NCBI GenBank assembly: GCA_022843385.1
Contig: JALHNT010000008.1
Coordinates: 113,547 to 177,546 of the forward strand
Direction: 5' to 3'
Length of the DNA stretch: 64,000 nt
From: Anaerolineae bacterium
GTDB lineage: Bacteria > Chloroflexota > Anaerolineae > Aggregatilineales > Phototrophicaceae
The translations under genes and the position numbers were made by a program. This document shows, in pieces, positions 25,653 through 34,232 of this stretch. Below the pieces are notes generated by a model, which worked only from the letters and a program-made list of their open reading frames with translations, was not told the DNA's origin and ran no database searches. Position 1 is the first letter of the stretch. Each line of letters opens with the position of its first letter.

Positions 25653-27536
25653 ATGTACAAACGCAAACCGGTGCGCGTGTTGCTGGTGGACGATTCAGCC
25701 GAAGTCGCTGAGCTGGTGGAAGATTACTTGTCGATGGACAAAATCACCGGCTATGAGATGGAGTGGGCTAAATCGTATGAAGCAGGCCAGGTGGCGATTG
25801 CCCGCCGTGATCACGATGTCTATCTGATTGATTACCAGTTGGGCAGCGACGACGGGCTGAAGCTGCTCAAGGAGTCGATTGCCGCCGGCTGCCAGGCACC
25901 CATGATCCTGCTAACTGGACATGGTGACCGGCAGATCGATGTCAAGGCAATGCAGGCCGGTGCCGCGGATTATCTGGATAAGCTCGAACTCCGCCCCACG
26001 CATCTCGAACGCTCGATCCGCTATGCCACCGAGCGCGCCCAGACCATAAATGCCCTGCGACAAAGTGAAGAGCGCCTGCGTACCGTGCTGGACAATGTCC
26101 CGGTGTATGTCGTCACATCGGATACCAACGGCATCATCACCTCTGTTACCGGGCGTGGCGGGGCTTCCGATCAGTCCATTCAGCCAGAGCAAATGGTCGG
26201 CGTGCGACCCATTGATATGTTTGGTCATCATCCGCAAGTGGTGGAGCATACCAAGCGATCGTTAAGCGGCGAGTCCGGCTCTTATGTGTTCGATCTCGGC
26301 TCGATGACAATTGAGGTGTCCTATTCACCGATGCAGGATGTGACCGGCAAGTTCATCGGTGTCATCGGCGTGGCAGCCGATATTTCTGAGCGGCGGGCGA
26401 TTGAACGGGCTGAACAGGAACAACGGGTGCTGGCTGAAGCGCTGCGCGATACCGCCGCGATTCTGACCAGTACACTTGACTTCGAGGAAGTGCTGGATCG
26501 TATCCTGGAGATCGTCGGCCGCGTGCTGCCCCACGATGCCGCCAGCATTATGATGATCGATCAGGGCATGGCGCAGATTGTGCGCGCCAAAGGCTTCCCC
26601 TATGACCAGGACATGGTAGCCAGCCGTGCCATGCGCTTTGATGTTCAGAAGACGGTGGGATTCCGCGAAATCATCCGCAGTCAAGAGCCCATGCTGATCG
26701 CTGATACACGCAATTACTCAGATTGGCATCAACCGCCCGACATGGCTCCTATTCTGTCCTGGGTGGGGCTGCCAATCCTGATCGAAGGCGAGGTTATCGG
26801 TTTCCTGAACCTCGATAGTCAGACTCCTGATTTCTTTACCCAGGCTGCCATTGAACGTCTGCGCGCCTTTTCTGACCAGATTGCTATTGCCGTTCGTAAT
26901 GCCTGGTTGTACAAACGAGCGCAGGAGTTAGCTGCGATTGAAGAACGACAGCGGCTGGCGCGTGAACTGCACGATGCAGTCAGCCAGACCCTCTTCTCGG
27001 CCAGCATGATGGCTGAAAGCCTGCCGCGTTTGTGGGAGAATATTCCACCACGTGCTGCCAAACGGCTGGGGGAGCTGCATCGGCTGACCCGCCTGGCGCT
27101 GCTGGAGATGCGCTCGCTCCTACTAGAACTGCGTCCGCACGCCCTGGTCGAAACACCGATTGCGGAGCTAACGCGGCAGATCGCCGAGACCTTCGCCAAT
27201 CGGACGCGGGCGGAAGTATCGGTTACTGCCGATGACCGGATTCATCTGGAGCCGGATACTCAGTTGATGGTGTATCGTATCCTGCAGGAATCGTTGAATA
27301 ACATTGCCAAGCATGCCCGGGCCACTCAGGTCACGATTCATCTGGGGCGAGAAGACGGCCATTGCGTGTTGTCGGTACAGGATAACGGTCAGGGATTCGA
27401 CGACGCTCGAACAACGCCCGGCCACTTCGGGCTGAAGATTATGCAGGAACGGGCCGAGCAAATCGACGGAGCATTCCAGTTGGAAACGGCACCGGGGCAG
27501 GGTACGATTATTCGCCTGGTATGGTCGAAGGGATAA
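25653..27536 (+). CDS. REC-PAS-GAF histidine kinase (HisKA_3 type)
   Basis: A 627-aa soluble signalling kinase. An N-terminal receiver domain (about residues 6-125; VRVLLVDDSAEV, phospho-acceptor Asp60 in LIDYQLG) is followed by a PAS domain (about 140-260), a GAF domain (about 275-425) and a NarL-type dimerisation/phosphotransfer segment with the His in RLARELHDAVSQT (His440). The C-terminal HATPase_c domain has ESLNNIAKHA (N box) and DNGQGFD (G1 box). No transmembrane segment. The ATG at 25653 has AAAGGAT upstream. It lies 4 bases before the NarL-type regulator, its obvious partner. A receiver at the N-terminus implies input from a further kinase or an intramolecular relay. The signal is unknown. 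Confidence 0.93.
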   Translation: MYKRKPVRVLLVDDSAEVAELVEDYLSMDKITGYEMEWAKSYEAGQVAIARRDHDVYLIDYQLGSDDGLKLLKESIAAGCQAPMILLTGHGDRQIDVKAMQAGAADYLDKLELRPTHLERSIRYATERAQTINALRQSEERLRTVLDNVPVYVVTSDTNGIITSVTGRGGASDQSIQPEQMVGVRPIDMFGHHPQVVEHTKRSLSGESGSYVFDLGSMTIEVSYSPMQDVTGKFIGVIGVAADISERRAIERAEQEQRVLAEALRDTAAILTSTLDFEEVLDRILEIVGRVLPHDAASIMMIDQGMAQIVRAKGFPYDQDMVASRAMRFDVQKTVGFREIIRSQEPMLIADTRNYSDWHQPPDMAPILSWVGLPILIEGEVIGFLNLDSQTPDFFTQAAIERLRAFSDQIAIAVRNAWLYKRAQELAAIEERQRLARELHDAVSQTLFSASMMAESLPRLWENIPPRAAKRLGELHRLTRLALLEMRSLLLELRPHALVETPIAELTRQIAETFANRTRAEVSVTADDRIHLEPDTQLMVYRILQESLNNIAKHARATQVTIHLGREDGHCVLSVQDNGQGFDDARTTPGHFGLKIMQERAEQIDGAFQLETAPGQGTIIRLVWSKG

Positions 27537-27540
27537 ACAT

Positions 27541-28182
27541 ATGGCAGAAGCGCGCACCATTCGCATCATGGTGGTGGATGACCACGACATGGTGCGGCAG
27601 GGATTGGCAGTATTCATTGAAGCCTTCAAGGATCTGGAGCTGGTGGGCGAAGCAGCTAACGGTGCTGAGGCCATCAAGCGCTGTGCCGAACTCAAGCCAG
27701 ATGTGGTGCTGATGGATCTGATGATGCCAGTGATGGATGGAGTGGCGGCCACACGCGCCATCCGGCAAAATCACCCGCAGGTGCAGGTGGTGGCGCTGAC
27801 TAGCTATAAGGATGAGGAGCTGGTTCAGGGGGCGCTGCAAGCCGGGGCGATTGGCTACCTGCTGAAAAACACCTCGATTGACGAGCTGGCCGACAAAATC
27901 CGCCGCGCCTATGCTGGTCAGCCCATCCTGGATGCCGAAGCCGCCCGCATCCTCATCAAAGCCGCCACCCAGAAGCAGCCACAGTACAATCTGAGCGAGC
28001 GTGAGAAACAAATCCTCGGCCTGATGGTCAAGGGGATGAACAATCCGGACATCGGCAAACAACTGTTCATCAGCCGCTCCACCGTCAAATTCCATGTCAG
28101 CGCGATCCTCTCCAAGCTGGGGGTCGCCAGCCGTACCGAGGCGGTGGCGTTGGCGCTGCAACACAAGCTGGTGGATGGCTGA
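27541..28182 (+). CDS. NarL/FixJ-type response regulator
   Basis: A 213-aa transcription factor: receiver domain (about residues 7-120; IMVVDDHDMVRQG, phospho-acceptor Asp59 in VVLMDLMMPVMDG, Lys in YLLKNTS) and a LuxR-type helix-turn-helix (about 148-210; LSEREKQILGLMVKGMNNPDIG then STVKFHVSAILSKLGVASR). The ATG at 27541 follows AAGGGATAAAC directly after the kinase stop, so the two genes form a two-component operon. Target genes are not evident. It converges on the ATPase gene 3 bases downstream. Confidence 0.96.
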   Translation: MAEARTIRIMVVDDHDMVRQGLAVFIEAFKDLELVGEAANGAEAIKRCAELKPDVVLMDLMMPVMDGVAATRAIRQNHPQVQVVALTSYKDEELVQGALQAGAIGYLLKNTSIDELADKIRRAYAGQPILDAEAARILIKAATQKQPQYNLSEREKQILGLMVKGMNNPDIGKQLFISRSTVKFHVSAILSKLGVASRTEAVALALQHKLVDG

Positions 28183-28185
28183 GGC

Positions 28186-29313
28186 TCAGGTCTGATTGAG
28201 GCGCTTGACGAGGAAACCGGCCAGCAGCGGCAGCATCAGCGTCGGTTCTCCCTGCCCCGACAGAGTCACGATCTCCTTGTTGACCAGACTCTCCCAGGCC
28301 AGGGATCGCACCGGCACCGGCTGCCGCAGCACGAGCTGCTGGAGGCAGGTCTGTTCGTCCGACGGCAGACTATCGAGAATGACCTGGCACTCATGCAGCA
28401 CACTACGATCGCGCAGCAGCACCTCAAACAACTGGTCAACTGAAGTCGCCGTCGCATTCAGTCCGGCTGTGGGCAGAAAACTGCGGCGCAGCAACCCGGC
28501 ATGGCGTCCGCTGACATCGATCAGATAGCGGCGGCGCACCGGATCGAGCGCTACGCTATAACGGCGTTCCAACTGCTGGATGACGATCTCGGCCCCGGCT
28601 GGCTCCAGCAAGCGGACGAAGCGGATGAATCCCTGCACCAGTTCGACAAAACCTTCCATTGTCTCGCGGCTCAGGGCATCGGTGACGCGCTCCTGAATCA
28701 GCTCACTGACCGGACGGCGGCTGGTCGTGATGTAGACGATGCGCTGCTTGAACTCATCGCGCAGCCCACGCAGCGATTGAAAAAAGCTGGCGGGCAGGTG
28801 CAGGAAACTCTCCAGCTCATCGAACAGGAAGACGATGCGCCACTGTGACCCCAGTCCCAGCACTTCGTAGATAGCGTTCTCCAACTGACGCACACCGGTC
28901 TGCGCCATCAGCGGTTGGGCATCGAACAGATTGATGTAGAAACGCTCGACCCGCTGGATGACCTCGCTCCCAGGTGGAAGCTGCTGCTGATCCTCCATAT
29001 CGATCAGCGCCCGCCGCAGCCGGCTGAGCATGAGTTCGTAACCCGGCCAGCCCGAGCCAGAGTGGCGCAGCGCCTGTTCTTCCAGGTGTACCAGCTTGTG
29101 CGGATCGAGCATCACCATAATCGTCGTCGCGGCCAGCCCGTTCAGATAGGTGCGCTTCACCTCGTCGCGGGCGATGGTGTGCATCAGATTACTCTTGCCG
29201 ACGCTGCCAATGCCGACAAGCGAACAGGACTCGCCGGTGCGAATTAAACGAAACAAAGGGTCAACGTCGGCATGACGGAAATCCACTGGAAGCCGGTCAT
29301 CGCGTGAAGTCAT
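28186..29313 (-). CDS. AAA/STAND-type P-loop ATPase
   Basis: A 375-aa ATPase of unrecognised function. Walker A is GIGSVGKSNLMH (near residue 34) and Walker B RIVFLFDELES (near residue 160), followed by a sensor-like region VYITTSRRPVSEL. The C-terminal ~130 residues are helical and could form a winged helix. The layout resembles the Orc1/STAND class (AAA_16), in which an N-terminal NTPase recruits a partner; no sensor domain is present here. The start at 29313 gives MTSRDDRLPVDFRH. Downstream it ends tail-to-tail with the response regulator. GACT-type words lie just upstream (29340-29365). Confidence 0.75.
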   Translation of the reverse strand: MTSRDDRLPVDFRHADVDPLFRLIRTGESCSLVGIGSVGKSNLMHTIARDEVKRTYLNGLAATTIMVMLDPHKLVHLEEQALRHSGSGWPGYELMLSRLRRALIDMEDQQQLPPGSEVIQRVERFYINLFDAQPLMAQTGVRQLENAIYEVLGLGSQWRIVFLFDELESFLHLPASFFQSLRGLRDEFKQRIVYITTSRRPVSELIQERVTDALSRETMEGFVELVQGFIRFVRLLEPAGAEIVIQQLERRYSVALDPVRRRYLIDVSGRHAGLLRRSFLPTAGLNATATSVDQLFEVLLRDRSVLHECQVILDSLPSDEQTCLQQLVLRQPVPVRSLAWESLVNKEIVTLSGQGEPTLMLPLLAGFLVKRLNQT

Positions 29314-29475
29314 GATGAGTGTCCTGTGTCAGCAAAGTGGTTAGTCGATAGTTGTTAGTTGAGATCAGGTGTGTTCACAGATAGTGACATCCGTAACGAG
29401 TTTACTTTGGTTCTCTATCAGCCATTATGGATGAAGCATGACAGGCAGGTAAAGTCCCCAATAACGTGGGGGCGA

Positions 29476-30288
29476 TCAGCGCCATTTCTGGGCGCGCTCA
29501 CGCAGATCGCGCAGGCAGGTAGGTGGGATAAGTTCGGCGGCGAACAGGTCGCCCTGCTGGTGGAAATCCGAGCCGCCAGACATCACCAGATCATGGCGCG
29601 ATATCAGCGCTCGCAGGTTCTGGCGGACGATGCTGCCGTTGCGCGGATGGATAACCTCCACCCCATCCAAACCCTGCGGGATCAGCCGTTCGATCAGCCC
29701 AGTGTAATCGGCAATCACGGCAGGGTGCGCCAGCACCGCAGCACCACCCGATTCGTGAATGAGGTGAATGGCTTGCGCCGGAGTGAGCATCTCATGATGA
29801 ACATAAGCCGGGTGGCCGACGCGCAGATACCGTTCGAAGGCTTCATCCACTGATCCCACCTGCCCGGTCTCTGCCAGGGCGCGGGCGATGTGATGGCGAG
29901 TGATAGCCCCTCCACGCGCCAGCCCCAGCACGCGCTCCCATTGTACCGGCGCACCCAAAGCCGCCAGCTTATCGACCATCAGCCGGGCGCGATGCACCCG
30001 TTCACCTTGCAAGCGTGGCAGTTCGGTTTGCAGGATAGGGCAATCCAGTTGCAGGAAATAACCGAGGACGTGGATTTCATTGCCATCGAGCTGGGAACTC
30101 AACTCGACAGCCGGGATGATGACTGGAGAATCAGCCGCCGCCTGTTGCGCTTCGGCGATGCCGCTAATGGTATCGTGATCGGTGATCGCCAGGGCATTCA
30201 GCTTGCGCCGCCGGGCAAATTGAACCACTTCAGATGGAGACAGGCGGCCATCCGAAGCCGTTGTGTGAACATGCAGATCGATGCGCAG
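29476..30288 (-). CDS. PHP-domain phosphoesterase, TrpH/YciV-like, probable CTG start
   Basis: A PHP phosphoesterase; relatives hydrolyse 3'-phosphonucleotides or short RNAs using a metal cluster. Metal-ligand motifs are DLHVHTTASDGRL at the very N-terminus, ITDHDTISG, PAVELSS, LAHPAV and the C-terminal GGSDFHQ. The N-terminal motif lies upstream of the first GTG, and between the preceding in-frame stop and the motif there is no ATG, GTG or TTG. A CTG at 30288 has AGGGG 8 bases upstream and is proposed as the start (270 aa). It lies 11 bases after the SpoVS gene, on the same strand. The family is sure; the start is inferred. Confidence 0.88.
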   Translation of the reverse strand: MRIDLHVHTTASDGRLSPSEVVQFARRRKLNALAITDHDTISGIAEAQQAAADSPVIIPAVELSSQLDGNEIHVLGYFLQLDCPILQTELPRLQGERVHRARLMVDKLAALGAPVQWERVLGLARGGAITRHHIARALAETGQVGSVDEAFERYLRVGHPAYVHHEMLTPAQAIHLIHESGGAAVLAHPAVIADYTGLIERLIPQGLDGVEVIHPRNGSIVRQNLRALISRHDLVMSGGSDFHQQGDLFAAELIPPTCLRDLRERAQKWR

Positions 30289-30299
30289 AACGGCCGCCC

Positions 30300-30614
30300 C
30301 TACTGCTGCTGTGACGGCGTGCCACGGGGTTCGACAGCGAACCGCACGGCTGTCCGTTCCTGCCCATCAATGCTGACTTCAGTGAAGAAGGGGGTGAACA
30401 CAATATCAATGTCGTCACGGCTCAGGTAGCCACGCGCAATCGCCAGCGCCTTCACCGCCTGGTTGACTGCCCCAGCCCCTATCGCCTGAACTTCAGCATA
30501 GTGATGTTCGCGCATGACACCGGCAATGGCGCCGGCAACGGCAGTAGAACGAGATTTGGCAGACACCTTGATGACATCGGGGCCAGACAGGTTTTCTTCG
30601 TCTTCGAAGCTCAT
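30300..30614 (-). CDS. spoVS: Stage V sporulation protein S (SpoVS) family
   Basis: A 104-aa Alba-fold protein of the SpoVS family. IKVSAKSRSTAVAGAIAGVM, then AEVQAIGAGAVNQAVKALAI and RGYL are near-consensus. In Bacillus it affects septation and spore coat assembly, but the family is widespread in non-sporulating Chloroflexota and Deinococcota, where its role is unknown and probably nucleic-acid linked. The ATG at 30614 with GAGGG just upstream is chosen over a longer frame. It heads a two-gene operon with the PHP phosphoesterase. Confidence 0.94.
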   Translation of the reverse strand: MSFEDEENLSGPDVIKVSAKSRSTAVAGAIAGVMREHHYAEVQAIGAGAVNQAVKALAIARGYLSRDDIDIVFTPFFTEVSIDGQERTAVRFAVEPRGTPSQQQ

Positions 30615-30797
30615 TGTAACCCTCGTGTGCGATAACCCTCTGTCGCGTACAGAGGAACGATACAGCCAGGTAATCAGCCGCATATCGAACCAGGAATGAT
30701 CGGGTTGGGTGTCCGGTGCGCCTTCACTTTACTCATTTAACATTCATTCTACATGAAAACACAGGGGGCGTCTACAAAGTACGTTTTTTCACAGATG

Positions 30798-30806
30798 TGA
30801 TAAGAT
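30798..30806 (+). promoter_or_regulatory. Extended -10 promoter element of the flavoprotein gene
   Basis: TGATAAGAT is an extended -10 (TG-n-TAAGAT) 37 bases before the ATG at 30843. No good -35 is seen. Confidence 0.35.
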
Positions 30807-30842
30807 AGCCGAGGAAATGTCCACTAACCGAGTCAGATAACC

Positions 30843-32033
30843 ATGCTCGATTGGCTCATCATCGGCGGCGGGATACATGGCACTTATCTCTCGCTTTATC
30901 TGACCCAACGCAAGCGCATCCCCGCGGATCGGCTGCGGGTATTGGATCCGTTTCCTGAGCCGTTGGCCTTGTGGCGTCGCTTCAGCACCAACAGTGGCAT
31001 GGTCTATCTGCGTTCCTCCCACGCCCATAATCTGCACTACGACCCCTTCTCGCTGGTGACGTTCGCCCGCACCCACTCCGGTGCGGCGCTGGCCCAGTTT
31101 ATCGAACCCTATGGCCGGCCTTCGCTGGCATTGTTTCAGGCGCATTGTGACTGGCTGATCGAGCAGTATCATCTGGATCGACTGCGGCTGACGGGGCGCG
31201 CGTTGGCCTTACGCCAGATCAATGATGGTTGGCAGATAGAAACCCAGAATGGCAGCATTGAGGCGCGCCGGCTGATCCTGGCCTTTGGCATCACTGAGCA
31301 GCCAGCCTGGCCGGTTTGGGCACGTGACCTGCCGGGGGTGGTTCATCTGTTTGAGCCGACCTTTGACCGCGAACGTTGGTCTGCTACCCTGAAGGCTGAA
31401 GCTGCGTATCAACCGTCAATCGTGGTCATCGGCGGAGGCATCACGGCTGGGCAGTCGGCGCTGGCGCTGGCGCTGGATTTCCCTGGACAGGTGACGCTTC
31501 TGCTGCGGCATCCGCTGCGGTTGCATCAATTCGACGCGGATCTCGGTTGGATCACCTTTCAAAATCTGGATCGTTTTCATGCCGAACCGGATTACAGCCA
31601 GCGACGGCGTATGATTCAGGCGGCCCGCCATCGTGGGTCGATGCCCTCCGACGTCGCAGCTGAGCTACAGAAAGCCGAGGCACATGGCCTGCTGCGGCTG
31701 CAAACTGGCGAGGTCAGCGCCGCTTCCGTTGCGCCTGATGGCAGAGGTCTTGATCTTAGATTGACTTCGGGTGAGCCGATGCATGTCAGTCAGGTGATGC
31801 TGGCAACGGGCTTTGAAGGGCGCCGCCCCCCGGGGGGTGAGTGGCTGGGCGCAGCCGCCGCGGCTTATGGTCTGCCGACAGCGCCCGACGGCTACCCCAT
31901 CGTTGATTCAACTTTGTGCTGGGGGCGCGGCCTGTATGTCAGCGGCCCGCTGGCAGAACTGGAAGTCGGCCCGGTGGCTCGTAATTTCGCGGGCGTCAAG
32001 CTGGCAGCCGAACGAATAGGAGCAAGTTTGTGA
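30843..32033 (+). CDS. FAD/NAD(P)-binding oxidoreductase, SidA/IucD-like
   Basis: A 396-aa flavoprotein with two Rossmann motifs: the FAD site at the N-terminus (WLIIGGGIHGTYLS) and a second NAD(P)-type site near residue 196 (IVVIGGGITAGQSA). The spacing and the segment ALWRRFSTNSGMVYLRSS recall the lysine/ornithine N-monooxygenase-like group (SidA/IucD/PvdA fold) and other class-B monooxygenases. The C-terminal MLATGFEGRRP is the typical ATG motif. No siderophore genes are nearby, so the substrate is unknown. Its stop overlaps the next gene's GTG by four bases. Confidence 0.85.
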   Translation: MLDWLIIGGGIHGTYLSLYLTQRKRIPADRLRVLDPFPEPLALWRRFSTNSGMVYLRSSHAHNLHYDPFSLVTFARTHSGAALAQFIEPYGRPSLALFQAHCDWLIEQYHLDRLRLTGRALALRQINDGWQIETQNGSIEARRLILAFGITEQPAWPVWARDLPGVVHLFEPTFDRERWSATLKAEAAYQPSIVVIGGGITAGQSALALALDFPGQVTLLLRHPLRLHQFDADLGWITFQNLDRFHAEPDYSQRRRMIQAARHRGSMPSDVAAELQKAEAHGLLRLQTGEVSAASVAPDGRGLDLRLTSGEPMHVSQVMLATGFEGRRPPGGEWLGAAAAAYGLPTAPDGYPIVDSTLCWGRGLYVSGPLAELEVGPVARNFAGVKLAAERIGASL

Positions 32034-32929
32034 TACCCTGGATTCTGGCGCTGGTCGCAGCCGCGGCGGGCGCAGCCGGTTTCATCGCCTGGCGCAATCG
32101 GATCGAGCCGGTTGACCCGCACAGCCTGATCATTACCCCACCGGATGATGGGCAGGAACGTTTCGCCCCCATCAGCGGATCGGTCAACTTTCGTGATGTC
32201 GGCGGCTATCGTACAGCCAGTGGACAGTGGGTGCGGCGGGGGTTGGTGTACCGTTCAGGGATGCTCTCGCGCCTGACCGATGCCGATCTCGATTGGTTGC
32301 AGGGGCAGCAGGTGAAATGGGTGTGTGATCTGCGCAGCCAGGAAGAAGTAAATGCGGAACCGGATCGGGTGCCACCCGGTGCAGTCTACAGCAATCGTCC
32401 ACTGACCGATCCTGATGAGAATCGCGAGCGCCGCCGTCGCCTGATGGCGCTGCTCTTCAACCGGCGCAATCTGAATAACATGATGCCGGAGTATTATCAG
32501 CGCGTCGCCCTTGAAGCTAACGCAGCGCTCTACGGCGACATCCTGCGCCACCTGAGCGATCCACAGCATCTCCCGGCCATCATCCATTGCACCGCCGGCA
32601 AGGATCGCACCGGCGTCGGCGTCGCGCTGCTGCTGGCTGTGCTGGGCGTGCCAGAGGAAACCATCGTAGCCGATTATTCCCTCAGCAACCAGTTTTATAC
32701 CACCTTTCGTGAGTACAGCAGCAAAGCCATCGCGCCATTGACGAAGGTGGGGGTCAAGATCGACGACATTCAACCGCTGCTGATCGCCCATCCCAACACC
32801 ATCCGTGCCGCGCTGGCTCATATCCGCAATCGCTACGGCTCGGTTGACCGTTATCTGATCGACCGTGCTGGTCTCGATGAGGCGACGCTGGAGCGACTGC
32901 GGGCGACCTTCCTGCAAGCGCCTGCGTGA
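32030..32929 (+). CDS. Membrane-anchored tyrosine-protein phosphatase
   Basis: A 299-aa phosphatase of the Y_phosphatase3 group. The catalytic P-loop HCTAGKDRTGVG (near residue 186) has Cys and Arg in place, and the family opening NFRDVGGYRT with LVYRSGMLSRLTDADLDWL is clear. The N-terminus has one hydrophobic helix (ILALVAAAAGAAGFIAW), so it is anchored or has an uncleaved signal. The start is GTG at 32030, overlapping the upstream stop (GTGA), so the pair is translationally coupled. It may act on phosphotyrosine or phosphoinositide-like substrates. Confidence 0.92.
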   Translation: MIPWILALVAAAAGAAGFIAWRNRIEPVDPHSLIITPPDDGQERFAPISGSVNFRDVGGYRTASGQWVRRGLVYRSGMLSRLTDADLDWLQGQQVKWVCDLRSQEEVNAEPDRVPPGAVYSNRPLTDPDENRERRRRLMALLFNRRNLNNMMPEYYQRVALEANAALYGDILRHLSDPQHLPAIIHCTAGKDRTGVGVALLLAVLGVPEETIVADYSLSNQFYTTFREYSSKAIAPLTKVGVKIDDIQPLLIAHPNTIRAALAHIRNRYGSVDRYLIDRAGLDEATLERLRATFLQAPA

Positions 32930-32948
32930 CCGCTGCCGGGCTTTGCGC

Positions 32949-32954
32949 TACAAT
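32949..32954 (+). promoter_or_regulatory. -10 element upstream of the Cys/Met PLP enzyme gene
   Basis: GCTACAAT contains the -10 hexamer TACAAT 39 bases before the ATG at 32994. The same GCTACAAT word precedes the terminal STAND gene. No strong -35 is seen. Confidence 0.4.
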
Positions 32955-32993
32955 CGCAGTTCTGACAACAGCTATCAGCAGGGGACTCGTGAC

Positions 32994-34154
32994 ATGACAC
33001 ACGGCAAGACCACCCGCGCCATACACGGGATGCGCGAAGATCACAATCGCCCGGTGACCTACCCGGTTTATCAGACGGCGGCTTTCTGGGTCGAGAGCAG
33101 CGACGGCTTCGCCCACGTCAATGATTACAATGCCGAGGAATATTTCTACAGCCGCTACGATAACCCGACGCTGCGCAATGTGTCGCAAAAGCTGGCAGGG
33201 CTGGAACAGGCCGAGGAATGTCTGCTGTTCGCCAGCGGCATGACCGCCATCACCACCGTCATGATGGCCTGTCTCAGGGCCGGGGATACCGTCGCCACAT
33301 CGAGTGCGCTCTATGGCGGGACGCTGGCCTTCTTCCGCGATTGGGCACCGCGCTACGGCATCAACGTCTGCTGGCTGGATGAAGACCAGCTCTATCAGGT
33401 CGATCAGGTGGTGCCGACGGCCAAAGTGGTCTACTTCGAGACGCCGGTCAACCCGCGCTGCGATGTGCTATCGATTCGGCGGGTGGTGGCAGCGGCGCGC
33501 AAAATCAACGCCCTCGTCATCAAGGACAACACCTTCGCCTCGCCCATCAATCAGATGCCGCTCGCGCTGGGGGTGGACATCAGCATCCACAGCGCCACCA
33601 AGTACCTGGGCGGCCACAGCGATGTCACCGCCGGGGCGGTCATGGGATCGCGCGAACGGTTGGCACCGATCTTCAGCGCCCGTAAAGTCTTCGGCGGCAT
33701 CCCCAGCCCGCACGATGCCTTTTTACTCGATCGCAGCCTGAAGACGCTTGAGATTCGCATGGCGCAGCATAATGGCAGTGCGCTGGCTCTGGCGCAGGCG
33801 CTGGAAGCCCACCCCAAAGTGAAACAGGTGTTGTACCCCGGACTGGAGTCCTTCCCCGGTCATGCCATCGCCCGCGAGCAGATGACCGGCTTCGGCGGGA
33901 TGTTGTGCATCGAGGTGGCAAGTCTGGAGGCGGCCAAAGCGGTGTGCGATCACTTGCAGATTGCGCTCAATGTGGCGCATCTGGGCGGGCCGGAGACAAT
34001 GGTGAGCATCCCGGTGCTGACCAGCCACAGCATGTTGACGCCGGAACAATTGCAGCAAGCGCGCATTGCACCTGGTATGGTGCGGATTTCGGTTGGGCTG
34101 GAAAACACCGAAGACCTGATTGCCGATTTCCAGCAGGCGCTGACCTATGCCTGA
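32994..34154 (+). CDS. Cys/Met metabolism PLP-dependent enzyme (cystathionine synthase/lyase family)
   Basis: A 386-aa fold-type I PLP enzyme of the trans-sulfuration family. The PLP lysine is Lys203 in HSATKYLGGHSD. Also typical are TRAIHGMREDHNRPVTYPVYQTAAF at the N-terminus, YSRYDNPTLRNVSQKLAGLE, and ASGMTAITTVMMA. Residues distinguishing cystathionine gamma-synthase, beta/gamma-lyase and methionine gamma-lyase cannot be judged by eye. The ATG at 32994 follows AGGGGA. No riboswitch of the SAM type is visible in the short leader; a TACAAT -10 lies upstream. It stands alone, not in a methionine cluster. Confidence 0.93.
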   Translation: MTHGKTTRAIHGMREDHNRPVTYPVYQTAAFWVESSDGFAHVNDYNAEEYFYSRYDNPTLRNVSQKLAGLEQAEECLLFASGMTAITTVMMACLRAGDTVATSSALYGGTLAFFRDWAPRYGINVCWLDEDQLYQVDQVVPTAKVVYFETPVNPRCDVLSIRRVVAAARKINALVIKDNTFASPINQMPLALGVDISIHSATKYLGGHSDVTAGAVMGSRERLAPIFSARKVFGGIPSPHDAFLLDRSLKTLEIRMAQHNGSALALAQALEAHPKVKQVLYPGLESFPGHAIAREQMTGFGGMLCIEVASLEAAKAVCDHLQIALNVAHLGGPETMVSIPVLTSHSMLTPEQLQQARIAPGMVRISVGLENTEDLIADFQQALTYA

Positions 34155-34232
34155 AGCGGATCGATCCAGTTATCTCCGGCTATAACTGACCGGCAGCGAT
34201 GCTAGCGAGCCAGTCAGGCAGGTGGTGGTTGA

